The notes under the pieces were generated by a model, which was given only the letters and a program-made list of their open reading frames with translations, had not been told where the DNA came from and did not search any database. This document shows, one piece after another, positions 45,242 through 57,600 of a stretch of DNA of 64,000 nt. The DNA comes from Congeria kusceri (Eukaryota > Mollusca > Bivalvia > Myida > Dreissenidae), in assembly GCA_027627225.1 (NCBI GenBank), contig CM051030.1, positions 28,391,927-28,455,926 of the forward strand. Reading direction: 5' to 3'. Within the stretch, counting starts at the first letter, position 1, and every line of letters begins with the position of its first letter. The translations under genes were made by a program, and so were the position numbers.

Positions 45242-45800
45242 GTGATTTACCTTGTTACTTGTAAGAAGTGTCAGAAACAATATGTTGGCCAGACAAAACG
45301 AAATGTAGTTAATGAATGAACAGTTATAAGTTTGATATAAAACATTTTCCTGAAACTTTAACCAATGTTTCTGAATATTTTTACCTTCCTGTTCATAGTT
45401 TTTGTGATTTTTCTTTTATGCCTATAGACCTATGAAGTTCATAATAATTGGCAAATGCTTTTAAAAGAAACTAATTGATACACATTCTTGGAACTACCAA
45501 TCCAAATGGAATGAGTTCAAACGCATTATGTTAATTCACTTTGTGCACTATGGAAATCCAATAGTCTGTTTTAATAATACATATGTGTTTTATAGATAAT
45601 ACTGGTCTCTCTATATTCTTTTTTTTTTGTTTGCATCTTACCAGTATTATTGTATCATATTGTATCCTATTTAACAAATATAGCGCAAACTGTATGTCAT
45701 ATTTTGACGTTGCCGTTGACGTCTGATGACGTCGACGTCATTTCCTGTTTATAATAACAAATCTGATGAAGGCCAGCATTGCCGAAACGTTGTTTCAGTT
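45242..45800 (+). pseudogene. Degraded Penelope-like element, GIY-YIG endonuclease remnant
   Basis: In an intron of locus 2, 45242-45319 reads VIYLVTCKKC-QKQYVGQTKR then a stop. The xIYL..C..C...YVG.T pattern matches the GIY-YIG domain start of Penelope-like elements. Around 45470-45530, with a frameshift and stop, KETN...HILGTTNPNGM resembles the domain end (ReTxWIhtLxTxxPxGmN). CTGATGAAGGCCAGCATTG, CCGAAACGTT at 45760-45791 is a 3'-tail motif common in such elements. The reverse transcriptase is absent. Non-functional. Confidence 0.65.
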
Positions 45801-45925
45801 ATAAATTCGTATACATTCGTATAGATATAATTTCCTAGTTGAAGGTGGACTTCTTTTTTCATCGCTCACACAAACGTTATAAGTAAATACATGACATTTT
45901 TCAATGAATATTCGCCAGTCCATAG

Positions 45926-45981
45926 TTCGACAGATGCATCGTACGACAACAGCATTGCAATGACAAGCCTGAGTGATATCG
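45926..45981 (+). CDS. Receptor locus 2, tail exon (YDNS)
   Basis: 56 bases, acceptor CCATAG, donor GTAGGC, phase 2 to phase 1. It reads SSTDASYDNSIAMTSLSDIG with another YxN site. The nearer AG at 45918 would give an in-frame stop, so 45926 is preferred. Confidence 0.65.
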
Positions 45982-46197
45982 GTAGGCATATACATTTTTT
46001 TTCAATTATTCACTAGGGCATAGGTCGCCGCCGGTTGCCATGTTTTATCCCATTACTGCCAAAACTCACCAAGTAATTGTCTTACGCTTTCGAAACATTA
46101 ACGCTTGAAGTTATGCAGAAAATGAAAGCTGTTATGCTTACACTTGATTGTTTGTAAAGTAATATATCCATCAATTCTTAAATAAATTCTCTTACAG

Positions 46198-46205
46198 GCA
46201 GGTGA
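46198..46205 (+). CDS. Receptor locus 2, stop exon
   Basis: After TCTCTTACAG the sequence GCAGGTGA completes Gly, adds Arg and stops (TGA 46203-46205), ending the protein ...SLSDIGR. GCAG followed by GTGAAT could instead be a further splice donor, so the terminus is not certain. Confidence 0.5.
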
Positions 46206-48630
46206 ATCGAAAATAATAATTGCATTGAAGTACACAATGATGTGTTTGTATTCAATAACGCGACATGGTCAGTATGACGTATTTACGAGCATAATGCTAC
46301 TAAACGTCACAAGGACTTTATGAATATACATGACATTATTGAAAACTTCTTACGAATATGTTTTAATGACGTCCCAATAGGCTGTTATTCCACGTATCAG
46401 ACTGCGTCTGCATTTTGCGCTCGGCAACGCCGACGCAAACTATATTCCGTCCGTTTGTTACTCGCGATCGTGTCATATTTATTTAGACATTATAACGCGT
46501 TTATTGTGTGTATGACCACCGACTTTTAACAGTGTATGTTCCAAGTCGATACCCAATTTACAACTACTGCATTTGCAAATACGTGTATTACTAACGCCAT
46601 TAAAACGTATAATGTTCCTGTATAAATATCACCTGGCGATTGAGATATCTATATAATGTAACAAAAACATAACATGATTATGGTATTGGCTCTATAATAT
46701 ATAATTTTGATAATATATGCATTTGTTATCAATTTAATAGCTCATACTATCTATCAACAATATACATTTCTTTGTGTCAACGTCTTTATTAGTTGTATAC
46801 CAACTGTGCACTTTAACGCATTTTCGTTATTGATAACCCAGCTGAAAGGTTTCATAAAAAAAAGTCATACTTCTTTTGTTATTATACATGCAGATGAGGT
46901 GTACACAATTTATTTTTTATTTCAGCTACTTTCAAGATGTTTTGATAACAAATATAGTAATACCACTAGTACGTTAGCCCGGTACCACACATGATCACAT
47001 ACTCCTAACAATGCTACATGTTTTTCAGCCATTTTTATTAGATATATATATATAATTGAACGATGCACATGGTGTACGATATATTGGTTGAATTTTCGAA
47101 TGGTACTAGAGCACAAACATTTCGTGGTAAGCAAGGAAATCGCTTCTTTGTTGAATGAACACCAATAATCATTGATTGATAAAAACTGAAATCCACTTAA
47201 ATAAAAACTAACATACCGTTAGAATCCTGCAAATAATCACCGAATTATGAATCAATGTTTAATCAAGGCTTTACAGAAATCGGGCATTATTAGACTTTGA
47301 ATCACAATGACTCTCGTTCGAATCCTAACAAAATCTTTCTTTTTATAATTTTATTTTACATCATTACTTCAACATCACTTATTTTCATGACATTTTTTTT
47401 TCATTTTTTTTTTTATTTGTCTTAGTTTAATTAATTTATGTACATAAGCTGCATTCACAAAGACCCTATTTCGCTTGCAGTATTGATTCATCTGTATCAG
47501 AATCAAGGCTGATGATGAGATTCTGTTTCATGACGTCAGCAAAATGATGAATTAAATAAAATAAAATAAATACTAAAATTGAATAAATAAAATGAGTCTG
47601 TTCTGGGATTCTAATCCAAAACATAACGCTTAAAAACTGTGTTTACTTACCACTGCACTACAGTATCAATTGTTACGTAGTAAGAATTTAATCAATACAA
47701 CTTTCTGAGTCTCCTATCTGGGTAAGTAGCTTAAAATATATTTACGAAAATACACCGAATATGCATCAGTCGGTATAAATTTTGTTGATAATGAGGGGCT
47801 AAACCATTTACTGAAACTAGGGGAAACTGATTATTTTGTTTATAATCACGCTGCAGAAGTCTGTACTAACATTGTCTGATTTACATAATATTTTTTTCTG
47901 ATTTTTGACTCTTTATTAATCTGTATTCTCCAAACTCTAGCACGTATTTGACGATTATTTATCATACAATTGCGTGTACATGCATTAGTATCTCCAGAAT
48001 ACAAAAAAGCATATAGTATCTGGTGACAAGGAATAATGTTTATCAAAAAAAATCATTATGTGATTAAACATGGAATACCATAATCTCTATACGGATAATC
48101 CTTATGTACTTTCCAAATAATGTGCGGATAACGGAATTAAAATCGACAGATATAGAAGTACTTGTAACACCATTAAAACAGCGTAACTGCATACGTGTAT
48201 GATATAGCTGGCAAGCATTAACATGACATTGACCTTTATGCATGAATATATTAAAATACCGTAACTATGAATATTACTTAGTTACTCGAGTTAAATAGAT
48301 TAAAGCGTATCGCACTAAATACACAGTTTTGACATCATTAAAAACGTGAAACATGTGCACGAACAAAACCGAGTACAAATACAGGAAAAAATTCATGCGC
48401 GTAATTTATGATAGTAGAGTTCACGAGTATCAGGTTAATTTTGGCGATCTATACCCACTGAAAATCCGGCTTTTACCGTTATATTGACGAACTGTTTAAC
48501 ATTTAACAGTTTAGTATTGTTATATGTTTGGTAAAATATAAATGTTAGGAACTACGAATCGCTAGGACTTCGATTATGCCTATTAATTAACTAAAACTGT
48601 GACACATGTGTTAACAGTTATCATAGTCTA
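46206..48630. other. AT-rich intergenic DNA
   Basis: No gene recognised. 47335-47412 has T-rich runs. 47270-47335 contains a B-box-like GTTCGAATCC before T-rich DNA, and 47595-47666 a minus-strand tRNA-like segment. Both are probably decayed SINEs. Confidence 0.4.
47595..47666 (-). repeat. tRNA-like segment (SINE or pseudo-tRNA)
   Basis: On the minus strand TGTAGTGCAGTGGTAAG (A-box-like) is followed by GGATTAGAATCCC (B-box with two mismatches). The cloverleaf is incomplete. Confidence 0.4.
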
Positions 48631-48851
48631 TGCCCAGTTTCTTTACCTTGCACGAGAATTATTCGCGAATGTTAATCCGCTGTTGGGTTTCTCAAATCAC
48701 GAATAACTCTGATCCATGAAATATGTCCCGTTATGGAATAATTCATGTGTAATTCATTGTCTGCGTTTCTTTATATAATCGTGTCGTTTGTCCATTGTTC
48801 AAATAAACCTACCAAAAGGGTGGATTATTTGACAGATCTGTGTAGTTTGAA

Positions 48852-50773
48852 ATGGCTGAATATTTAGTTCAAATTATTGATGAGGAATATCGACGTCAGC
48901 GCGGACGTCCTCGTAGTCTACGCATGGTTCGTAATGGGCTGGATCCTATGATTATGTACGACAAAGCTGATTTTATATACATATTCAGATTTCCAAAAGA
49001 TGCTATTAGGGAAATATTTGGACTTATAGGTACGGTAAATATTGTTTAACTACAAACCTTGATATGTAAGTGTAAAAACATTATCAGATTCTCGGGTTCT
49101 ACTAAAAAATTTTCCATAAACCCCTGTACATTTTATATATTCTTGATAATTTTCATGATGTTTACTTTGATATTTTATAAGAGAGCTTATCGTATTTTAA
49201 TAGCATAGTATATCATATTGGATACTTAAAAATTTGAATCATTACGCTCGCTTTTATGTCCTTTTGTTATATTGCCATTTATAAATATTTAGAATGAAGG
49301 TAAAATGTGACAGTACAACAATACATGTGGCAGTACAAAACGTATTTATAAATCATTGAAATAATGAAATTAAATAATTCATACTTCGACGACGTTTGTA
49401 GAATAGCACGACGTTTGTAAATCAGGAAGAGAACGACTACATTTCTTATACCTTCGTATTTACTGTTGCATCAGTTCAAAAAAGTTATTTATTGTTAACA
49501 AGGTATCAATTAGCACAGATGGTTAAAATATAAATATTGTAATGAGAATTAATAATATAATGCAGAAAATACATACTAATAAAATAATGTTTGTCTTAAT
49601 AAAACTTTTATAATAACTTGTATTATTCTCAGCTCCCTACTTTGCGGTTCTTCGGCAAATGCGGACGGAAATCCTCCCAATGATGCAATTTTGATTACGC
49701 TACGATTCTTTGCCACAGGAAGGTACCTTCGTTTAGTAGGGGATACGTTTGGCATATGTGTGTCATCAGTGTCGAGAATCATCAAGCGTGGTTCTGGGTA
49801 TATTTGTAGACTGAAACCCGACTATATAAAGTTACCCAATGAAAGGCAACGCCGCGAAAATCAGGTAATAATTGATTTAAACATAATAATTGTATTTTAT
49901 ACTGTTTTTATCGTATATTGTGTTGTGATTGTATTTGTTTCTCGTTTCGTATTTGTGTGATGTGGTGTGTTCTTTTATGTTGTGTGGCCGCCTTCTTGTC
50001 TGGTGGCGGTGTTGGAAATTAGGATTAGTTCTCCTATTTCGGAAGCTGTAGTTCTACTTAATTATATTTATTATACCTAGATAGTGTTTCAGAAATAGCG
50101 TGTTGTTATTTTACAGACCCAGGTATTTAGACAGCACAACATTCCAGGGGTGATTGGCATGATAGACTGTACACATATTCTGATCATTAATCCAGGTGGC
50201 GAAAACTCGGACATATTTAGGAATAGAAAATCATACTTCTCGATCAACGTCCAAGGTATTATAGCCTAGTTATATTGTTAGGAATTAGCATTGTTTAAAC
50301 TCATATGTTTTTCTTTGTACATGTCTTTTTAAAGTATTTTACATGTAAACTACATTAAACTTAATTCATTAACAACACCGAGACCACATTTATTAATTTA
50401 TAACACGTATCATGGTTTCTATATATGGAATGGATATATATCAAATAATAGCAATTATCATTGCATTTTCTTCAAAGTGATATTCATATATGTTATGCTA
50501 TATAGGAAACAAAACATGCGTCTTTTTTAGCACTTTGCGACCATAACTTAATCGTAACAAATGTAGTTGTGAGATGGCCAGGCAGCACCCATGACTCTCG
50601 CATCTTCGAGAACAGCATGTTTTGTTCTGCACAATTATGCAAGAATGCACGCACTTACATTACCTGAAGAGCTTGATGTCGTCGATGCACGTCCTGACGT
50701 ACCTGTTGTGCCATTCCAATGTCCTGTTGTCCGTGCTATTGTCATGATGCTGTTTTCTTATCATAACCAATAA
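48852..50773 (+). pseudogene. HARBI1-like Harbinger transposase, internally deleted
   Basis: Four exons. 48852 to about 49029 starts MAEYLVQIIDEEYRRQRG and ends AIREIFGLIG, the usual N-region. 49633-49864 contains ITLRFFATGRYLRLVGDTFG and VSSVSRIIK, the helix-turn-helix. 50117-50255 contains FRQHNIPGVIGMIDCTHI, with the first catalytic Asp, and NRKSYFSINVQ. The fourth, from 50531, reads ALCDHNLIVTNVVVRWPGST, HDSRIF, then loses frame and stops at 50665-50667. In another frame the DNA continues TACFVLHNYARMHALTLPEE, the family C-terminus. About 100 residues with the second Asp (GDxGYP) and the Glu are missing between IFEN and ACFVLHN. The exon 1-2 junction also does not keep phase. Inactive. 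Confidence 0.8.
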
Positions 50774-51871
50774 TTTGTGTAAAAAATTTACTCTCTTGGT
50801 TTGAAATTAACATTACGACGTCACCGCCGACAAATTACCGATACGCCTGTCAGCAGCACCGTTTAGCCAATCAGTATTCAGTTGGTGCTTATCATCAGCT
50901 GCTTTCTGTGGGCCCTTTTCTAGGTGAAAATATACAACATGTTTAGGTTTTCGATCATTATGGTAGCCCTATTATTATTTGTAAGTAATCATTCAAATTA
51001 AAACAAATATATATTTATTTACTAAATGCCTTATCCATTTAATGACTTTCAGATATCTATCGGTATGATTCGATTTGATTTCTTAATATTTTATTAGATT
51101 TAATAATAGCAAATATTACAAATACGAACGGACTACATTGTGTGCTGTTTAAATTAATGATTAAAATAATTTTCATTGTCATGGTCATTAACTTAAATAG
51201 TATGTGCATATTTAGGAGCATTAGGTTTTTTATTGGTAGGACAGGGAGCGCATTTTGTTTTCGTTTATTTTTGTTAAATTTGCAACTGGTGGAAATGGTT
51301 GATATTCGGATATTATTGCACGTGTGGCTAACACTGATTCGTTTGAGAATGTGTCACAAATAATGTACACAACAATGCGCTGTTACTGATGTTAGACACA
51401 TGACGACAATACATATCTTCATGGCATAAGACTTGTTTCTAGCCCCACTATACGGAAGTTTGTGAAATATGGTTGCTTTAGATTTTAATGCAGTGAAACA
51501 TACTTGCTGAAGGGAAACATATGCATTTACAACCCCACATATTCAGTGTATGTTCGTAGTTAACGAGATATGTTTCATTCGTCTTGAATAGTGGTATGAT
51601 TATTCATGAACATTAAACGCTGGTAGCTGATCGTTGTCAAATTAACATGCTTATGATTACCAAAATAAAATCAACCAGTCTTACAAAATGAGAATTTTAC
51701 TTGATTGGAAGTGATATGTATCATACATAACGATTTCGAAAGGAAAAAACATCAAAACAATCAATGTTTATAACAATCTATACGAATGCTGGGCGGAGCG
51801 ACAGTACAGTGTGGTCATGTCATTTACCAAAACAGCCAAACATCTCCAGACGAGTTGAATACCTCTTTCTG

Positions 51872-53416
51872 TCAATGAAGGTCGATAGTATCGGTCGACG
51901 TACCGACATCTTCCGGACTACTTGTTGCTCTACGTGATCTAGGTAGATGAATGTCGTTACTCGGAATACCCTCCTCTAATTTCTTCTTTTTTAATTTAAG
52001 AATATCATTTTTCAACCTCAGATTTTCCATCTTAAGATCATGTTCTTTTTTAGCAAGATTCTTTAAAAAGTCGTAGTAGCCTGTGGGTGACGCAGATCTT
52101 TTGCGGGTTGTTGGTTGGGGCGGCACGAAGTTTGAGCCAAGTCTAGACGTCGGAGATGTCTGTTGTTGAACCTGGGGGGGGGGGGCAAGACGTCTTGTAG
52201 ATGGGGACGAATAAAGCATGTCATCCGGCCCTCCGTATGCACCATCTTCAGCGCCGGATTCTATCTGAAAACAAACAAACATATTTCATCACTTATTGAG
52301 GGATTGTTTTAATCGTTGAAATATCTGAAAAAAAGAATTGCAAAATGAAAAAGCTTATATACAAGCATATCCTTATTATATTTTAAAGCTATGTTTACAT
52401 GTAAAAATCGATTTAATTCTGTTATTTACTGTTGCTTCGATAATTTGGAACCACTATCAAACATAAGTCGACGTTTTTTAAATACCTAACATCGTTTTTC
52501 ATTGTTTTAACCCCGATAATTATATGGTACATATATACCTCATTATCAAGGTTGACGTCATTGTCACCGTGCATTTGTGCATCGCAATCATGTGCGCTCC
52601 GTACTGGTTGTATATGTGCCTGAATGACGCCAAGAGTTATCTGGGTCGTCGGGGACAAGGAGGTGACAGGAACATGATTTCCCGTGGTAAATTGTTCCCG
52701 TTTCATAGTGGCGTCTTTCGATTTCGCCAGCCGTTTTAGATTTTTCCATAAGTAGGACAGTAGTTTAAGTGTTCGAACACTAGTTCCATGGCTGAAAAAA
52801 AAATAAAAACATATATTATAGATTTTATCATATTAAATTAACATGTACAAAAATATGTAGTTTTATTAAAACTGATACGAGTATAGATCTTTATGTACAC
52901 TTATTTGCAAGAACGAAATCATGTTAAAAGATGTTATGAAATAGATGTTATAAACTAATTGATTTGTGGATTTGTTCCCGTTTCACTAACTAATCGTAAG
53001 CTTAAGTGTAACGTAAGCCAGTGTATTCATATATTCTTTTAATAAAATTAAATACAAATGTCCGTATATTTTATTTTCGGCAAAAATACTAATATTTAAA
53101 TATTTGCATGAATGTATGCACAACAACATCAATGCTGTATATTACAGGCAAGCGAATACCGACACTATTTTAAATGCGTTATGGTGCTTGTTTGCATAAA
53201 CAAATGTTTACGGATACAATGTACGAACATATTCCTTTAATAAGAGAGAAACCAAACTTGAATTAATTTCCTGCGCTATAATATTCCACTCCTCCATCTT
53301 TTTGGAACTTGTTGCATTGTCTGTTTTTTTGTTTTCTATTATGTATTTGTGTTTGTCCATAATGTCAATAAAAATTAGTTTCTCATTTGAAGCAAGATGT
53401 TTTCCTTTTTCTCCAT
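51872..53416 (-). pseudogene. Harbinger Myb/SANT-like DNA-binding protein, decayed
   Basis: Minus-strand exons. 53416-53258 starts ATGGAGAAAAAGGA; after a 1-base shift it reads SNEKLIFIDIMDKHKYIIEN, KKTDNATSSKKMEEWNIIAQ, EINSS. 52791-52539 reads TSVRTLKLLSYLWKNLKRLA, KSKDATMKREQFTTG, together forming the tryptophan-bearing Myb/SANT-like domain. 52264-51872 gives a basic linker, a coiled coil (FLKNLAKKEHDLKMENLRLK and KKKKLEEG) and the stop. The last junction is in phase 0; the first is not in frame. In Harbinger elements this protein binds the terminal repeats and imports the transposase. The shift at the start suggests it is dead. Confidence 0.7.
52170..52188 (+). repeat. Poly-G tract
   Basis: CCTGGGGGGGGGGGCAAG lies within the Myb/SANT-like gene (proline codons APPP on the minus strand). 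It is prone to length error. Confidence 0.7.
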
Positions 53417-53684
53417 ATTGTCAAATAAAATGATGATTTTACATTAACATCACCATTTATATACCGCATTTTGAACAGAATTGACTCTTTTCCTGGTGCA
53501 AATCAGTGAGATATAATCAAAGCACCTCATTAAATTTTACACGCGAATTAACTCTGGATTTGCTAATTTTTTTTAAAGAAACGCAATACGAATGACTCAG
53601 AGTTATTTACGACTCGGGAATTAATCTGTGAATAGCAAACACATAGTTAATTCTAGGTTAATTCACCAGTAAAGAAATTGGGCA

Positions 53685-54021
53685 TTATGTCAACGTCAAC
53701 CTCGTCGAACACGTGTGTTAACTACCAATCGGGTAATTCTATAGGATTAACGGTTCTCCTTTAATGACTTTTGTATTGAGTATTGCTTTTCTTTTCCAAA
53801 GCACGCAAATTATTATTTAATAGAAACCTTTGTGTGATGCATTTGTTTATAATACAAATAACACAAGCGAAACGGCCAAAGGCGATATACATGGGATATA
53901 AATATTGAAGTCTAAAAAAGAACGAGTTGCATGAAACGTATTTTTTTCTGTCGATAATATATTTGTCCGACTAATAAATCATGCAAGCCGTTATTTTTTT
54001 TACAGATATATATAATACATA
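53685..54021. other. Spacer right of the Harbinger element
   Basis: Nothing recognised. Confidence 0.4.
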
Positions 54022-54430
54022 GCTGGCGGGAGACCGGGCCTTTGTGGTGGATCCGTGGTCTTGTATTAACGCACTGGCTTCACAACCCAGGGGCTGCAGG
54101 TGCGAGCCCCCGCTACATCCTAACATACTAATTCGTCTTTCGCATGACGAGGTGCAGGGTACTGGTTGGTTCTTCACACCGGGCACAAAAAGACCCATGG
54201 TCGCCTCTGGAACTGGGCTTCTCCTGTATATTGCACTATGCCCCGTACCCAACTAACAAGGCTTCTGTGGACAATGGCCGTATGGGAGAGAATCCCGCTG
54301 CACTCGATAATAATGTACTATACACACGGAGACCGGGCTGAGCTGCTAACGAACATGCAGAGTGACAAGACTGCCTTAAGTGGTGCCCTAACACAGAATA
54401 TGGAGCTCCATTAGCAGCTTGCTGAACTGC
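54022..54430 (+). mobile_element. tRNA-derived SINE
   Basis: The head is GGATCCGTGGTCTTGTATTA (A-box region) and CTGCAGGTGCGAGCCCCCGC (B-box GGTGCGAGCCC, close to GGTTCRANYCC). A middle domain with GACGAGGTGCAGGGTACTGG and TTGGTTCTTCACACCGGGCA resembles the conserved central part of V/Deu/Meta-type SINEs. The body then runs to about 54430. It is GC-richer than its surroundings. Reading frames on both strands here are shadows. The exact 3' end is not defined. Confidence 0.6.
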
Positions 54431-54655
54431 AGAACGGTTTTGTGAAAATGGTATGCATTTATCACGTGACCATTAAATTGTCTTTAGCGATAAAGTAAGT
54501 GGTTTCTGAATCGTTGCATAAAATATGGGTTCCTAATATGCCGTTTACATGTAAGAAACCGATCAAAGCAGATCAAATATAGTTTGTACGTACAATGCTT
54601 ATTGTCACTACGGTAACACTGTTTGTGACGACGGTCAGCATGTTGTAAGTAAACT

Positions 54656-54694
54656 GAATGATGATGATGATGATGATGATGGTGATGATGATTA
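54656..54694 (+). repeat. (GAT)n microsatellite
   Basis: About twelve ATG/GAT triplets with one GGT interruption. Confidence 0.85.
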
Positions 54695-57600
54695 CAAAAA
54701 ATACATCCGCTACAAATAGTATTTACTCTTCATATTCGATTAAACAACCTTCATTTGACTGATTACACTGTCGCTTGGAAAGGACCTCAAAACCTTGACA
54801 TATTCAAGTCATACAGTGCACATACACGAAACTATTTGCAAAATATACCTGTCAGTTTTATTTGGGCGATATTATAGTTTAAAATTATATGTATGGTGCA
54901 TAATAGTACTACTTGTCATTTTAGAAACCGCTGCGTTTATAATAATGCAACACATTTTGTGAAAAAATATGACACAATTTCTGATAACAAGATAATATCA
55001 CGTTTCAAAACCTATTTTACGAATTCTTTGTCGTTTCAACATGCATGTGTTCTACAATATTTAGGTATCTAGTCGTTAAAATGACATCGCACGAATAGTT
55101 AATTTAGGAAACAGGATATTGCATTCACTGCTGCGTAATATAATATAAAAATGTCCAATTTATATCCGTCACTGGCGTCTATAAACAGGGCAATGCAAGG
55201 TATTTGCATTTTTATAGATTAGTATAGTATCGGTTACTAGCCACCAAGAAGTAGTTTTATGACATAAATGTTTTAGTACGTTTGTATAATGTCTAATGTC
55301 TTGTTTTTGACACCTCTGACCTCAGTCTGCTGGTAAAATAAATGAACGACAAAATAAACTTACCACAAAATCGAAAACAGTTATGCTTAAGGAAGTAATG
55401 TAATAGTTGTGTAATAAACATGACAAGTAAACATTAGAGAGTGTTTTTCGCCTTACTCAGGTCTCAAGCATTTGGACACTGCTTATGTTTCATTGATTAT
55501 GTTTTCGTAATTGATGTTTTCGATGTTGTTGTATCTTGCATATAGGTAACACTATATAATAAGTCTTGTGAAAAGGAGTCTATCCCCATCGACTGTTAGT
55601 CCATGACTCAAGAGAAACACGTTACTGTTGGTATATACCGATACAAGGCTTACGTTTAAGCAATTATAATGCCCTAACATGAGTATACACGTTAACCAAT
55701 GAGGTACTTCGTAGGTTGAGCAAACATTTCTGGAATTAATATGACCTTACACCACCTTCAAATGCATGCAGCAGCAATAAAAATATCTTAGCTTGAATCA
55801 CTGTTAAGTTGTCGACTGATAGAGTGTCATATTAATGACAATTTATGTATTGCAAAAGACCATAATGTATGCAACTGCATTTACGGGACTTATATTTATA
55901 GTGTCATATGAATGATAATATTTAACACTCAAGCGTTAAACAATGAAGCTGACGTAGCGTTAATCGTTGCATACTGACTATGTTAAAGATGAGTGACATA
56001 TTTACCACTATTATTAACCTAACCACTCACAATGGGTGGTTTTAAGCCAAACTTTAATGCAGACGTCTACTGTTTCTATTACTTGTTCAGAGATTGTTAT
56101 CCTACATTTTGTACAATGACACCTACTATGGGGTATATTGTTTATTGTTAACACGTGTTAGGTCAATTACTGTTTAATATAAGATACCATCTGCCCTTTT
56201 AGTATAATATGCAATTTTTATATAACCCATTTTCAGTACCTGTGGAGGTAGACGGTATTATTTATTTAATCTCCGTCTAACAGGATGTCTTCCTAAAGAT
56301 TTTAGCTGGGTCATAGCCAAAGTGCATTTTTACATCCTTAATCTCAAGTAACTTGGCAACCTATTAAAAATATTGTACAGCTTTTTTTCAGAGTCTTGTG
56401 ACAGTTAAGATAGACTGAAATGCATATATTTACATCATTGATCTCAAGTTACTTGGCAATTTATTACAGAGATTGCATTGCTATTATGCTGTGACAGTTA
56501 GAAAGACACATTACAAATTACTTACTCTTAATGTAAACAAGGTCACAGTGCTATACATAGGTTTTATAATATAAATTATTTGACACATAATATTTTAAAT
56601 ATGGGATGTTAACAAATATCTCGTTCAAGAAAAATATTTACAAACTAAAAGTTCATCGAACGTCTCGTTAATTTTATATCAGTTTAACAAACAAATGCAT
56701 GCTGTCTTTTAAAGAAACGTTTTGATACTATATTGAATGCCTTGATATTTAAATCTCGCTTATACCATGCATGAAATGTTGAAAATATTCTCCGTATAAA
56801 CTAATCAGTTGATATGTTTTACTTGCTCGTTATATCAATATAAAACAGGAAATGCCAATGTCTGTATAAATGTCATATGTATCAAAGTATAAACGCGATT
56901 TTGAAAAGCTGTTATCAAAGTGATCAAAGACACTCGTCATAATCTTGTTTCCATGCTACTCTTTGTGAATATGAATGACCTTCAAAATGCCGGGGACTAG
57001 GACTTGTTACTCCCCATATTATATTATTTATTTAAAAAAATCAAATTATTACGTTTATGCTAATTTTCATTTTTAAGCTGTCAATCACATATAGTTAATA
57101 ATCTAACAGTCGTTAAATATGTTTCAACCTGCACACCCTAAAATATAGTTGCGTTCACTGATAACTATAGTTAATTGGTTAGACAAAGTGTAAAATAAAA
57201 TTAGATTTAATAGCATACTTATGAATGGGACATTTGCAAGATGTATGCACAGTGGATTTAGACAGATATTTCCAAAACTTCACACAGTGTAAAACATAGC
57301 ATGTTTAATAATACATGTGCAGTTCATGATTAAGACAAATTATATAGAACACATAACTAAAACAGTAGTTACATTCCTTACAACTGAACAGTCACCTTTG
57401 TTTGTCTTTATAAGAGCAAAGCCAAATAAATTAAAATGTGTTTAACACATTGCTAGTAAATAGGATAAGATATTAACTTAGTGCATCTCGAGCGAGTCTA
57501 TTTTTCATAGTTTGTATTTGAAAGAATAACATTCATATAGTACAAGGACACACAAAAAATGTTGATAATTGGGTTTCGGATTGTATTACCTCATCAGCAT

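Larger units (their letters stand above)
48631..53684. mobile_element. Complete but decayed PIF/Harbinger DNA transposon
   Basis: The left end TGCCCAGTTTCTTTAC (48631-48646) and the complement of the right end TGCCCAATTTCTTTAC (53669-53684) match 15 of 16. Sub-terminal matches include AATAACTCTGA (left about 48702, right complement about 53607). The flanks are CTA on the left and TTA on the right, one change from the TTA/TAA target duplication of this superfamily. Inside are a transposase gene on + and a Myb/SANT-like gene on -, convergent, the standard two-gene make-up. The 5054-bp length is normal. It cannot transpose on its own because the nuclease core is deleted. Confidence 0.8.

Noticed and set aside
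54044..54414. Several overlapping frames of 65-93 codons
   Set aside because: They lie across the tRNA-derived SINE and reflect its GC-rich body.
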